The notes beneath the pieces are model-generated. The model worked only from the letters and a program-made list of their open reading frames with translations. It did no database searches and was not told where the DNA came from. The translations under genes were made by a program, and so were the position numbers. From contig CANLUT010000001.1 of NCBI GenBank assembly GCA_947494335.1, positions 849,649-913,648 of the forward strand: a stretch of 64,000 bases of DNA. Reading direction: 5' to 3'. How positions within the stretch are numbered: position 1 is the stretch's first letter; each line of letters opens with the position of its first letter. The stretch is from Oligoflexales bacterium (GTDB taxonomy: Bacteria; Bdellovibrionota_B; Oligoflexia; Oligoflexales; RGVZ01). Shown piece by piece: positions 26,783 to 34,431 of this stretch.

Positions 26783-27415
26783 GTGATTTCGAAATTGTCA
26801 GGAATTTTCGTGCTGTCTCTTGGCTTAGTATCCTGCGCCGTGAAGAATTCAGAGGATTCGAATAAGAGGCCAGGAAATTCAGATAGCACAGGTGGGTATG
26901 AGGCGACCGCTGACTCCAACGCTGCCGAGTCGACTTTAAATCTTGTTCCGGAAGAACCCGGAACTCCAATCGTTTCTCCCTTCAGCCCTAAGCCTTGGCT
27001 CACCATTCAATTCGGCTATCCCACTTCACCTTACAATCCGTTACCCACACCGCCAAAGGGCTCCGGAGGTATAGTTCGGTATAGGGATTACTTAAATTCA
27101 CCTGAGCGTCGTCAAAGCGAAAACGTTATCGATGCGCGCCCGCGTCCTTGCGCTAATCCCAAAGCCTGTCCCGCGAAATGGGTTGACACAAGCTGTCAAT
27201 TTGCGGCTCCACTTATCAGAAAATATCCAGCGAATTCTCCCGAGCAATGTAAATTCGTTGGTCAGTATCAGACGGGGCTTTGTACGTGTGACGCAGAGGG
27301 CGTATTAACAACTAACTGTGAAGTCAGTGAGAGAGTTTGTGTAGACCCTTCGCAAACGGCTTCAGAATGTTTGAATGTACGAGGTCCGGTGCCACCGAAA
27401 ATTACTGGTCCTTAG
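26783..27415 (+). CDS. Cysteine-rich lipoprotein of unknown function
   Basis: A 210-residue protein with a lipobox (GLVSC, Cys19), a long Ser/Pro-rich linker and a C-terminal part carrying about eight cysteines (residues about 115-200) that probably form disulfides. The start is GTG at 26783 behind AAGGGGGCG. Pro-rich segments suggest an extended surface protein. No family is recognised. It lies between the two copies of the inverted 14-mer. Confidence 0.72.
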   Translation: MISKLSGIFVLSLGLVSCAVKNSEDSNKRPGNSDSTGGYEATADSNAAESTLNLVPEEPGTPIVSPFSPKPWLTIQFGYPTSPYNPLPTPPKGSGGIVRYRDYLNSPERRQSENVIDARPRPCANPKACPAKWVDTSCQFAAPLIRKYPANSPEQCKFVGQYQTGLCTCDAEGVLTTNCEVSERVCVDPSQTASECLNVRGPVPPKITGP

Positions 27416-27544
27416 CGGACATCATTCCTTCCAAAGAGTCTGATCAGACGATGATTACGCAAAAATCAGCCTTTTCGTGCGATGTTTTTCGAACGCTGCG
27501 CTACGTGACAGTTTTTTGGACGTAACGCTTAAGGATCGGTAGCT

Positions 27545-28222
27545 TTAAAAACTTATTCCTGTGTGAGGCCATATAAGTGAAACGGAAGGATACAGGTTTC
27601 TTCCTGGCTTGAGCTCACTCTCCCGTCTCTCTTTGCATCCATCTATATAAGAGACGTCTTGCACGAGTTTATTTTCAACAGTTTTCAAAGGGTGGTAGTA
27701 CCGCACCCAATCAATTCCAATAGTCATGTATTTCCATTGCCATTGATTACCCAGGAACACTTGGATGCCATAGTCCGTGAACGTAATGTGATTTTTTATT
27801 CCCGTGATTGTTGTCAGATGATCTTTCAATCGCATTGTCAAAGACACTCATCAAATAATCCGTAAGAAATCCGTTTCTTCTCTACGCTTATTGATTCCCA
27901 TGGCGATGTTGAAGCTGTTTCCTAAAAACGATCGAATCATTACGGCTTGGTTTATCTCAGTAGATGAAGCTAAATCAGTAGCTGTATTGGTCGAATACTC
28001 TAGCACATGATTCGTTGTGAGAAAGTATCCAAACCTAAATCCAACCCCTATGCCATCAGTTAAACCAACGCCTGGAGTCAAATAAAATACTTGTTCTTTG
28101 CGCGCAGCGCGACTGTCATCGTTGGATGGCCTATCCGCTTGTGATTCACTTGCCAAACAGGTTTCAGATCCATAGATAAACAGCGCTAGAAAAATCGCCT
28201 TATTTATCTCAAAAATTTTCAT
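27545..28222 (-). pseudogene. Outer-membrane beta-barrel gene interrupted by two in-frame TGA codons
   Basis: From ATG 28222 the frame encodes a signal peptide (MKIFEINKAIFLALFIYG...CLA) and barrel-like strands for 123 residues, ending in TGA TGA at 27848-27853. The same frame reopens immediately and continues for 100 residues to 27545 with barrel-like sequence (TITGIKNHITFTDYGIQVFLGNQWQWKY). Joined, the two parts give about 225 residues, a usual size for small outer-membrane barrels of the lipid A or porin type. This looks like one gene with a double nonsense lesion. Alternatively the second part is a separate GTG-started product or one base has been lost locally. Confidence 0.6.
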
Positions 28223-28273
28223 GGGCTGACCTTTCTTAGAAATCTTTTTTGACTCTATGAAAACCTGCTCATT

Positions 28274-28287
28274 CAGTTATGTGTCCC
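28274..28287. repeat. Inverted partner of the 26514 14-mer
   Basis: CAGTTATGTGTCCC, the exact reverse complement of 26514-26527, followed by CGAT. It lies about 50 bp upstream of the broken barrel gene. Confidence 0.45.
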
Positions 28288-28306
28288 CGATTTCTGATTT
28301 ACATAC

Positions 28307-29536
28307 CTAGCGCACAAGAAGGGATTCCAAGAGCAACGTCAGCCATCTCGACCGTTCAGCAAATGAGGAAGGAATTAGCACCTCGTTGTCGGTGTGCATA
28401 CCGCCCCCGTGAGGCCCAACTCCCACGATTAATTTTTTTTTGAGGGCTGCAATCTGATTGCCGTCGCTCAGGTAACCAACCGGCTTTGCGGTTAGTGTTA
28501 TCCCTAATGACTTTGCGATGCTAAAAGCCTTTTCATTAAGCTCTTTAGTCAATTCTGGAGGCATGGGATCAGTGCTCACGTCGTAGCTTATGGTTGACGT
28601 GAATTCTGACGCTCGCTCTTTAGTCGCTGTGAATACATGGTTTTTGATGAGTTCTAGTTTTTTTCGCACCTGATTTCGATCTTTGACAGAAGGATACCTA
28701 GCGTCGATACGTACACTTGCTTCTTCGCAAATCGTATTGGGGGTTGTCCCTCCTTGAATGACATCTGGGCTGACACTTAGACGTGCGTGGTATCGGTTTA
28801 ACTTCTGAATTTCAAGAATCTTGGCTGCTAGCTCGACGCAGGCGTTTAGACCTTTTTCGGGTTCGAGGCCAGCATGAGCAGCTTTCCCCTTCACGGTCAT
28901 TCGAATCCAATCCAGCCCTGGGTGTGAAGCTACGAGTGAACCGTCTGGCAGACCAGGTTCAAAAATAAGAATCGATTCGACATTAACTGCAAGGCTTTTT
29001 AAAATTTCCTTACTTCCGCTAGATCCAGTTTCCTCGTCGTCGTTGAGCACGACGATAATATCATTGAGAGCTTTTCCCGTGTTCTTTGACTTCAGATTTT
29101 TCAAAAGGTGGACCATCAAGACGATACCGCCTTTCATGTCAATAACGCCTGGTCCCCTGATTTCTTTCTCTGTTATTTTCAACTCGGGCGAGGGGTTTTT
29201 GTCTGGAAAAACCGTGTCGACATGTCCTAAAAACATCACCCGAGGTTGGTCGCTCTTGCGAAAGCTTAGGACTTTTCTTCCATTAATTCCATTGATGATG
29301 GTGGTGCGAAAACCAAGGTTTTCAAACTCCGGAATCAGCCTTTGTCGCATGCGTTCTTGTCCTTCAATAGATGCAGTCCCCGAATTAATAGCGACGAGAT
29401 CGCGCAAAAGTTGGGCGCTATCCTTGTCAATGCCAGGACTGAGCAAGCTCGTTTGAGCGAATATGCTCTTCGGAACGCAAATCATTAACACAAGCGAAAA
29501 AAAGTAAAAATTGAATTGAGAGAAGAAATTTTTCAT
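28307..29536 (-). CDS. Secreted M20-family carboxypeptidase (glutamate carboxypeptidase type)
   Basis: A 409-residue zinc peptidase with a signal peptide (cleavage near IFA-QTS, residue 27). The binuclear metal site is complete: H105 and D107 in LGHVDTVF, D133 in GVIDMKGG, the EE pair at about 168-169 in DDEETG, and a late His in GGGMHTDNE. The lid/dimerisation domain is inserted from about residue 205 to 320. CPG2-like members cleave C-terminal glutamate from folates or peptides outside the cytoplasm. Its neighbours do not reveal the substrate. Length is typical. Confidence 0.9.
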   Translation of the reverse strand: MKNFFSQFNFYFFSLVLMICVPKSIFAQTSLLSPGIDKDSAQLLRDLVAINSGTASIEGQERMRQRLIPEFENLGFRTTIINGINGRKVLSFRKSDQPRVMFLGHVDTVFPDKNPSPELKITEKEIRGPGVIDMKGGIVLMVHLLKNLKSKNTGKALNDIIVVLNDDEETGSSGSKEILKSLAVNVESILIFEPGLPDGSLVASHPGLDWIRMTVKGKAAHAGLEPEKGLNACVELAAKILEIQKLNRYHARLSVSPDVIQGGTTPNTICEEASVRIDARYPSVKDRNQVRKKLELIKNHVFTATKERASEFTSTISYDVSTDPMPPELTKELNEKAFSIAKSLGITLTAKPVGYLSDGNQIAALKKKLIVGVGPHGGGMHTDNEVLIPSSFAERSRWLTLLLESLLVR

Positions 29537-29749
29537 AATTAGCCCGCGTTAAAATATGAATTTTTGCTTCATAATACCTTATCTCAGTTCAAGGAATGTA
29601 GCGGTAAAAAGTTTTATAAGAGAAGATGGTGTGCTTGGGGCCTTTTTTTCGGATTTCATATTAGGCTAAAATTAATTGCCAAGGGAACCTCATGGGCTTA
29701 AACGGCCCCGCCATTTAAGGTGGCATAATTTTACTTCCAAAACTCTAAA

Positions 29750-30406
29750 TTAACGCGCCTCTCGCCACAGGGACCAGAATGGTATCTCATTAGATTTTTG
29801 TTGTTTAGTGATCTTGTATCCAAGTCGCTGCATGATGGGGATATTGCCGGGGTTGAATGTCTCGGCATAAACACCACAGCCTGCGAGATCTGCTTGATTG
29901 AATATGTGTTGAGCCATTTTTCTGCCAAGGCCTCTGTGCTTTTGTTCCTTTGCCACACATCCAAGTTCAATGTAGTAGTGCGCTTTTGATGGGCGTGCGA
30001 CTTTAATGGATTTTGTGAGATTGATTAATCGCTTTAGGCCGTTGATACCTATCAATCTAATGAATGTTACGGATTGCAACAGCGACCATAGCGACGGAAG
30101 CCGAATACGTTTGGTGTTTAGCGGCGGAAAATAGATCATGATTGCGGCGAGGTGCTTGTTAATCTTCATAGCGTCGACGCGACCATATTGCATGCCTTCC
30201 CGTATAAGATATTCGACGTATTTTTTTAAGATGACCCTGATTTGGCTTCGGGTCGTGCCTGCAAGAATCGCTTGAACTGACGGATCGTCTGCGAAAGAAT
30301 TGCTGACGAGATCGACGGCTGGCGCGAGCTCCTCAATTCGTAAAGCCTGTATCTTTTTGACCTGTTCCCTTACCGAAGGGGAATGCTTGGGAATAGTTCT
30401 GCCCAT
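29750..30406 (-). CDS. GNAT-family N-acetyltransferase
   Basis: A 218-residue protein with GNAT signatures: a core strand (HYYIELGCVAKE), the acetyl-CoA pyrophosphate loop in QKHRGLGRKMAQHIF, then AGCGVYAETFNPGNIPIMQRLGYKI, as in acetyltransferases of small molecules. The N-terminal roughly 130 residues are less conserved. Substrate unknown. It overlaps the upstream gene by 37 bp in a different frame, so the pair is probably cotranscribed. Confidence 0.82.
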   Translation of the reverse strand: MGRTIPKHSPSVREQVKKIQALRIEELAPAVDLVSNSFADDPSVQAILAGTTRSQIRVILKKYVEYLIREGMQYGRVDAMKINKHLAAIMIYFPPLNTKRIRLPSLWSLLQSVTFIRLIGINGLKRLINLTKSIKVARPSKAHYYIELGCVAKEQKHRGLGRKMAQHIFNQADLAGCGVYAETFNPGNIPIMQRLGYKITKQQKSNEIPFWSLWREAR

Positions 30407-31038
30407 AAATTCCTCGTGTTTTTTGTTAAGCTCTTTTCCGAGGGTACATAGAGGCTATTTTCCGGAACGAGAAGTTTTGCATAAATGGCCTCAAACACTC
30501 TTTTAGTGACGCCAGGACTAACCATGTCACGGTCGTTTCCAGGGATAATTCCCACGAGCTTGTATCCAGTTTTTTCAGCGATGACTTGATTGGAGGGAGC
30601 TCTGAGTGTCGATATATAGAATGCTAGCTCTAGGCCCATCATACGTCCTACTTCTGCAATCAATACGGACGGCAGACAAGAAATTCCACTTCGTGTGTGA
30701 CGATGGTTTGTGGCGATGACGCCTAACGGGGAGGTGATAGTCAGTGCTGACTCGTTTTTTTCAAGAAAAATACAGCCTGCTAACTCTCCAGAGCTTTCGT
30801 GTCTGAATACAATTGGAAGAAAAAATCGCTTTCTCGGTGGCAGATCACCGGGAAGCAGAGTGGTCTTGTAAAAGTCTGTCCTAAGAAATCGGCTTTCGCA
30901 TCCAGCCTGTATGTCAGGGTACCACTCAGTGAGTAATTTTATAAAATGAGTGACATCGTCCGGATTTAACAGTTCTAGCCTGTAGCCTCGCGGCATCCGG
31001 ACGATTGACTCTATTTCTTCGATCGCTGGCCAATCCAT
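30370..31038 (-). CDS. GNAT-like protein of unknown substrate
   Basis: A 222-residue protein. Segments such as GELAGCIFLEKNE, VLIAEVGRMMGLE and APSNQVIAEKTGYKLVGIIPG follow the strand-helix order of GNAT enzymes, including the typical final 'GY' strand, but the CoA-binding R/QxxGxG/A loop is not clear. It may be a diverged acetyltransferase that works with the next gene, whose start lies 37 bp inside it. Confidence 0.6.
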   Translation of the reverse strand: MDWPAIEEIESIVRMPRGYRLELLNPDDVTHFIKLLTEWYPDIQAGCESRFLRTDFYKTTLLPGDLPPRKRFFLPIVFRHESSGELAGCIFLEKNESALTITSPLGVIATNHRHTRSGISCLPSVLIAEVGRMMGLELAFYISTLRAPSNQVIAEKTGYKLVGIIPGNDRDMVSPGVTKRVFEAIYAKLLVPENSLYVPSEKSLTKNTRNLWAELFPSIPLR

Positions 31039-31054
31039 ATGAGCTTTCGTAAAT

Positions 31055-31450
31055 CTAATTTACGCGGCTGATGGTTGTTGTGCAAAAATCGCCACTCTTG
31101 GTCGTGTGATCAGTGAGGTTGTGATAGAGTATGTAAACGAGATTTCTGCTTGGATTTAAGCCAATTTCTGTTAATGGCTCACCACTCGTACCGATTGGGT
31201 TGCCTGTTAGAGGGCCCCGAATGGCGCTGCCGTTGTCAAAGATGATTTTACCGGTCCCCATCTGGAAAATGCCGGCACTGGTTTTGAAATATAATATGTA
31301 GCTCTTCGCATCCCGATCAAAATTGAATTGTAAATTATTACAGCGAGCAATCCAGGTCTCGGCGTGTAGTGCTGTGGCTGTTAGGCTTAAAATGACTGCT
31401 GCGGTGGCTTTTAACCTAAAATTTTTCATCCAATTTGATCGATTTTTCAT
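31055..31450 (-). CDS. Small secreted protein
   Basis: A 131-residue protein with a signal peptide (cleavage near LHA-ETW, residue 30). The mature part holds one early and one late cysteine (C37 and C125) that could form a disulfide, and regular beta-like strands. AAAGGAAA lies ahead of ATG 31450; internal ATG 31429 would shorten the signal n-region. The function is not recognised. It probably leads the two GNAT genes downstream on the same strand, 16 bp away. Confidence 0.7.
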   Translation of the reverse strand: MKNRSNWMKNFRLKATAAVILSLTATALHAETWIARCNNLQFNFDRDAKSYILYFKTSAGIFQMGTGKIIFDNGSAIRGPLTGNPIGTSGEPLTEIGLNPSRNLVYILYHNLTDHTTKSGDFCTTTISRVN

Positions 31451-31970
31451 GATTGTGTTTCCTTTGTGCGTTGATAACTAGTTCCGCTACGCGCCCAAGA
31501 CAAAGCCTAATGATGCACAGCTTGTGCCAGCACCTGTATGGCTTGTGAAGATTACATTGCAACCGCTTGTATGGTTGCTGCAAATGAAGCAAGCTGAGCG
31601 TTTAAATCAGGGTAGAGCAGGAAGAATTAATTAGTGCCACCCGACTGATTCGCTAATTCATTAGTTAGTGCATCATTAATTAGTGCCACCCGACTGATTT
31701 TCAATTTGGGGTGGCCTCAATTGATAGATGCCAAATGCGAATCAGTCGGCCCCTTGGCTCAGACGGACAGTGTCCACAAGGGACGTATGATGCTGGCGGT
31801 GCTGTGGGATATCTGCCGCTGAGTTGCACCAATGCAAGCCATACTGCATGCGTACGATAAGTGGATGCTGTTTTATCAAAGGATGCGGCAATGATTGGGG
31901 CGAAGACTTGCCACTAGAACTCTCTCAAGTAGAGTCCGCTTTTCGTTTAGTGATCTACGCCTACAAGCAT
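31451..31970. other. 520-bp gene-free region with repeats and a possible gene remnant
   Basis: 31626-31750 holds a repeat cluster described separately. On the minus strand, about 31499-31605 stays open for a Cys/Ser/Gly-rich peptide (...CNVIFTSHTGAGTSCASLG) with no start codon, which may be the end of a decayed secreted-protein gene. The remainder shows no gene. Confidence 0.5.
31626..31749. repeat. Direct and inverted repeat cluster
   Basis: A 25-bp unit (starting ATTAATTAGTGCCACC) occurs identically at 31626-31650 and 31675-31699. A shorter variant, TTAGTTAGTGC, lies between them. The end of the unit, CCGACTGATT, returns inverted as AATCAGTCGG at about 31740-31749, and GCCACCC/GGGTGGC (31685-31691/31709-31715) forms another stem. 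Confidence 0.7.
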
Positions 31971-32858
31971 TTAAAACGGTATAAATAAGTGCGTTGCATA
32001 CATCGTTGTGTTTCCACCGTCTTTACCGCTGTAAAGGCCCATAAGATTACTTGAAACACTCCAAGTAAACCAAGGTAGTTTCACCAACTCGAGGCCTATT
32101 GTTCCGCCGATTGCGAACAGAGAGCGACTGAAGAGTCGTGAGTATCCGTATGTGAGGCCTGCATAGGGATTGGCAAAGGAGCGGTAACCACCGCCAAAAA
32201 TTGATGAGTAGAAGTTGTGTCCGATCAGAACGATCGATGAGCCTGAAGAGTTTGGCTCTTTGGCTGTGGCGGATGCACTGGTTTCGTTTCCAGACTCCTT
32301 TTTCGTTTCCTTCAGCAAAATGATGGATAGCTGTGCCCACTGACCTCTCGGACTAAGAGTGATTCCAGCTCCTGACATGCTGCGACTTTTATCGTTGCTG
32401 AGGTTGAGGTTCAAGTTTGCTGCAGCAACGCCGGCAAAAAGACGTCCTTGGCTTCGTGAATCGGCGAAGTTTTCGTTTCGTTGATCAGCCATAGAAAGCT
32501 TAATTCGGACAGATGTGAGATCTGCATTAACTTCAGAGTTCTCGCCGCGCACGCTACCGAGTTGGCGAAATTTCTCCATCATGTCATCCACAGCATTTGG
32601 AGCGACGACGATTATATAAGTTGCCGTTTGATTGTTGTATTGGTCTCTCCAAATCTGACGTTTTTCAATTTTCCCACCATTATTTTTGACAATTTTATCA
32701 GCGCTGACCGACGCTTTTTCAGCATTGTCTACGACTAAGTCAATCGTTATGTCAGGTGTAATGTCTCGTTTTGCTGCAGGTTGAGCGGAGGACATTGCAG
32801 AAGGGGAAACTAGAGCCACTGCGATCAGGTTTCGCACGCACCACTTTTTGATAGACAT
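31971..32858 (-). CDS. Secreted DUF4349-like protein with C-terminal beta-barrel-like region
   Basis: A 295-residue protein with a signal peptide (cleavage near SSA-QPA, residue 25). The N-terminal domain (about 35-125) shows the DUF4349 pattern: KIVKNNGGKIEKRQ, a TATYIIVVAPNAVDDMMEKFRQLG strand-helix and GSVRGENSEVNADLT. The remainder (about 135-295), rich in Gly, Ser and aromatics and ending in HLFIPF, looks like an outer-membrane barrel. DUF4349 proteins are normally anchored by a membrane helix, so this arrangement is unusual. Function unknown. Confidence 0.7.
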   Translation of the reverse strand: MSIKKWCVRNLIAVALVSPSAMSSAQPAAKRDITPDITIDLVVDNAEKASVSADKIVKNNGGKIEKRQIWRDQYNNQTATYIIVVAPNAVDDMMEKFRQLGSVRGENSEVNADLTSVRIKLSMADQRNENFADSRSQGRLFAGVAAANLNLNLSNDKSRSMSGAGITLSPRGQWAQLSIILLKETKKESGNETSASATAKEPNSSGSSIVLIGHNFYSSIFGGGYRSFANPYAGLTYGYSRLFSRSLFAIGGTIGLELVKLPWFTWSVSSNLMGLYSGKDGGNTTMYATHLFIPF

Positions 32859-32952
32859 AGGTAAAATCCTCTTTTGGTTGCAGAGTTCACCTATATTTTA
32901 ACTTATGTGCGGGCGGTAGTCATGATCCCGGCATATTTTTATGTATGAAAGA

Positions 32953-34347
32953 TCAAACCGTACTAGATGATCCAAGCTGTTCCAGGGTCTTTCTCCTGAA
33001 GGCAAATATGGTCTTCACGTCGTTTTTGACCATCGGTAACGCGACATCTCCAAGAGGCCAGACATACATTTTGTATATCACGCGGTCGGTCATGAGAGTG
33101 CCGCCTGCCAGGGGTTCAAATGAATGTGTATGATGCCAGATGCGGTAGGGACCTTTGAGCTGGGTGTCTACAAATTTTCGCGGCGGGTCCCAGTCTTCAA
33201 TTCGTGTGCGCCAAGAGACGGGCATACCCTTGATCTTTAGCCGGTAGTCGATCAGCAACCCTGACTTCATTTCATCTGAGGACTTCCTGGTTATGCGAAA
33301 GTTCAGCCAAGGTGGCGTAATTTTTTCCAGGTTTTCGGCGGCGGAGAAGAACGGAAAATTATCTTCAGGTGTTCCTGGAAGCCATTGTCGGGCTGTAAAT
33401 ACGCGCGCTCCACGCGGAATTTTCTGGTCAATTAAATCCAGCAAGGCATTTGCGGGGTCAGTGAATTGAAACTTAAATCCACTTTCAATAAGTTTCTGTG
33501 GGATAACGGCAGAACTTGCGGTCAGTATGCTGCTCATTTCTCCAAAGGCAAGCTTCAAAGCCAAAGGCGGCACGGGCATGGCTGACGGCATCTTCATAGC
33601 CTTTCCAAGATGCTTGCTGAATGTTGCGTTGGTGACTGGTTCAGAAGCCACTAGGTTAACAGGGCCCTGCATGCCTGGCGTATCGATGCAGTGAATGATG
33701 GCGCGCACAGCGTCTTTGATGTGGATCCAACTCATCATTTGCTTGCCGCTACCGATGGGGCCGCCGACGCCATAATAAAAAGGATTCATCATCTCCGGGA
33801 GCGCTCCACTGTCACCTGACAAGACAACACCGAATCGGGCGAACACTTTACGGATACCTGGATCATTAGCACTGGCTGCGGCCTCCCAATCCCGGCAGAC
33901 GTCTGCTAGAAATCCAGTGCCCGCTGGTGATGACTCGTTAAATCCTGTTTTAGCCGATACGTTGTCAGGCGATGGACCGTAAATACCTATTGCCGATGCG
34001 TTAATCCAAAGACTTGGTTTTTTCGACAAGCTCTGCACAGATGAGATCAGTTGCTTTGTCGAGTTGACGCGGGAATCGTAGATGCGTTGCTTTGATTTCC
34101 TGGTCCAACGCTGGGCCACGGGTTCTCCAGCGAGGTGGATCACGACATCAAACCCCTCAGACTTGGGGTCTAATGTGTCTTTAGCGATTGGCGTCTTGTG
34201 ATTCCAAGCAATACACCGAGCTGGAAATGACAACTCAACGGAGCGTCCAGAGCGTGTCAAGGCTGTAAGGGCGTGACCTGATCTTGCCAACTCAATGCCC
34301 AAATGATTGCCAATTAAACCAGTGGCTCCTGTGATCAAGATTTTCAT
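32953..34347 (-). CDS. TIGR01777-type NAD(P)-dependent epimerase fused to an SRPBCC domain
   Basis: A 464-residue protein. The N-terminal part (1-300) is an extended short-chain dehydrogenase-like epimerase with the Rossmann motif ITGATGLIGNHLG, HLAGEPVAQRWT and YGP-like residues (IGIYGPS), the TIGR01777/YfcH pattern. The C-terminal part (about 305-464) is a polyketide-cyclase/SRPBCC domain (RVFTARQWLPGTPEDNFPFF, WRTRIEDWDPP, HHTHSFEPLAGGTLMTD). Such fusions are known; the substrate is not. ATG 34347 is preferred over 34389 because it starts directly at MKILITG after AAAGGATA. Confidence 0.87.
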   Translation of the reverse strand: MKILITGATGLIGNHLGIELARSGHALTALTRSGRSVELSFPARCIAWNHKTPIAKDTLDPKSEGFDVVIHLAGEPVAQRWTRKSKQRIYDSRVNSTKQLISSVQSLSKKPSLWINASAIGIYGPSPDNVSAKTGFNESSPAGTGFLADVCRDWEAAASANDPGIRKVFARFGVVLSGDSGALPEMMNPFYYGVGGPIGSGKQMMSWIHIKDAVRAIIHCIDTPGMQGPVNLVASEPVTNATFSKHLGKAMKMPSAMPVPPLALKLAFGEMSSILTASSAVIPQKLIESGFKFQFTDPANALLDLIDQKIPRGARVFTARQWLPGTPEDNFPFFSAAENLEKITPPWLNFRITRKSSDEMKSGLLIDYRLKIKGMPVSWRTRIEDWDPPRKFVDTQLKGPYRIWHHTHSFEPLAGGTLMTDRVIYKMYVWPLGDVALPMVKNDVKTIFAFRRKTLEQLGSSSTV

Positions 34348-34431
34348 GGGCGGTATCCTTTTTGCGTGGGGTTGGCGTAGACGGTTCAATGATGCGGGTT
34401 TATCATGGTGCGAGTTAAGCTCGAGGGTTTT

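Noticed and set aside
27337-27525. 62-residue frame overlapping the end of the Cys-rich lipoprotein gene
   Set aside because: No ribosome-binding site, overlaps a supported gene, random composition.
31760-31840. Short plus-strand frame in the repeat-rich spacer
   Set aside because: About 11-25 residues, no supporting signal; may be noise or element remnant.
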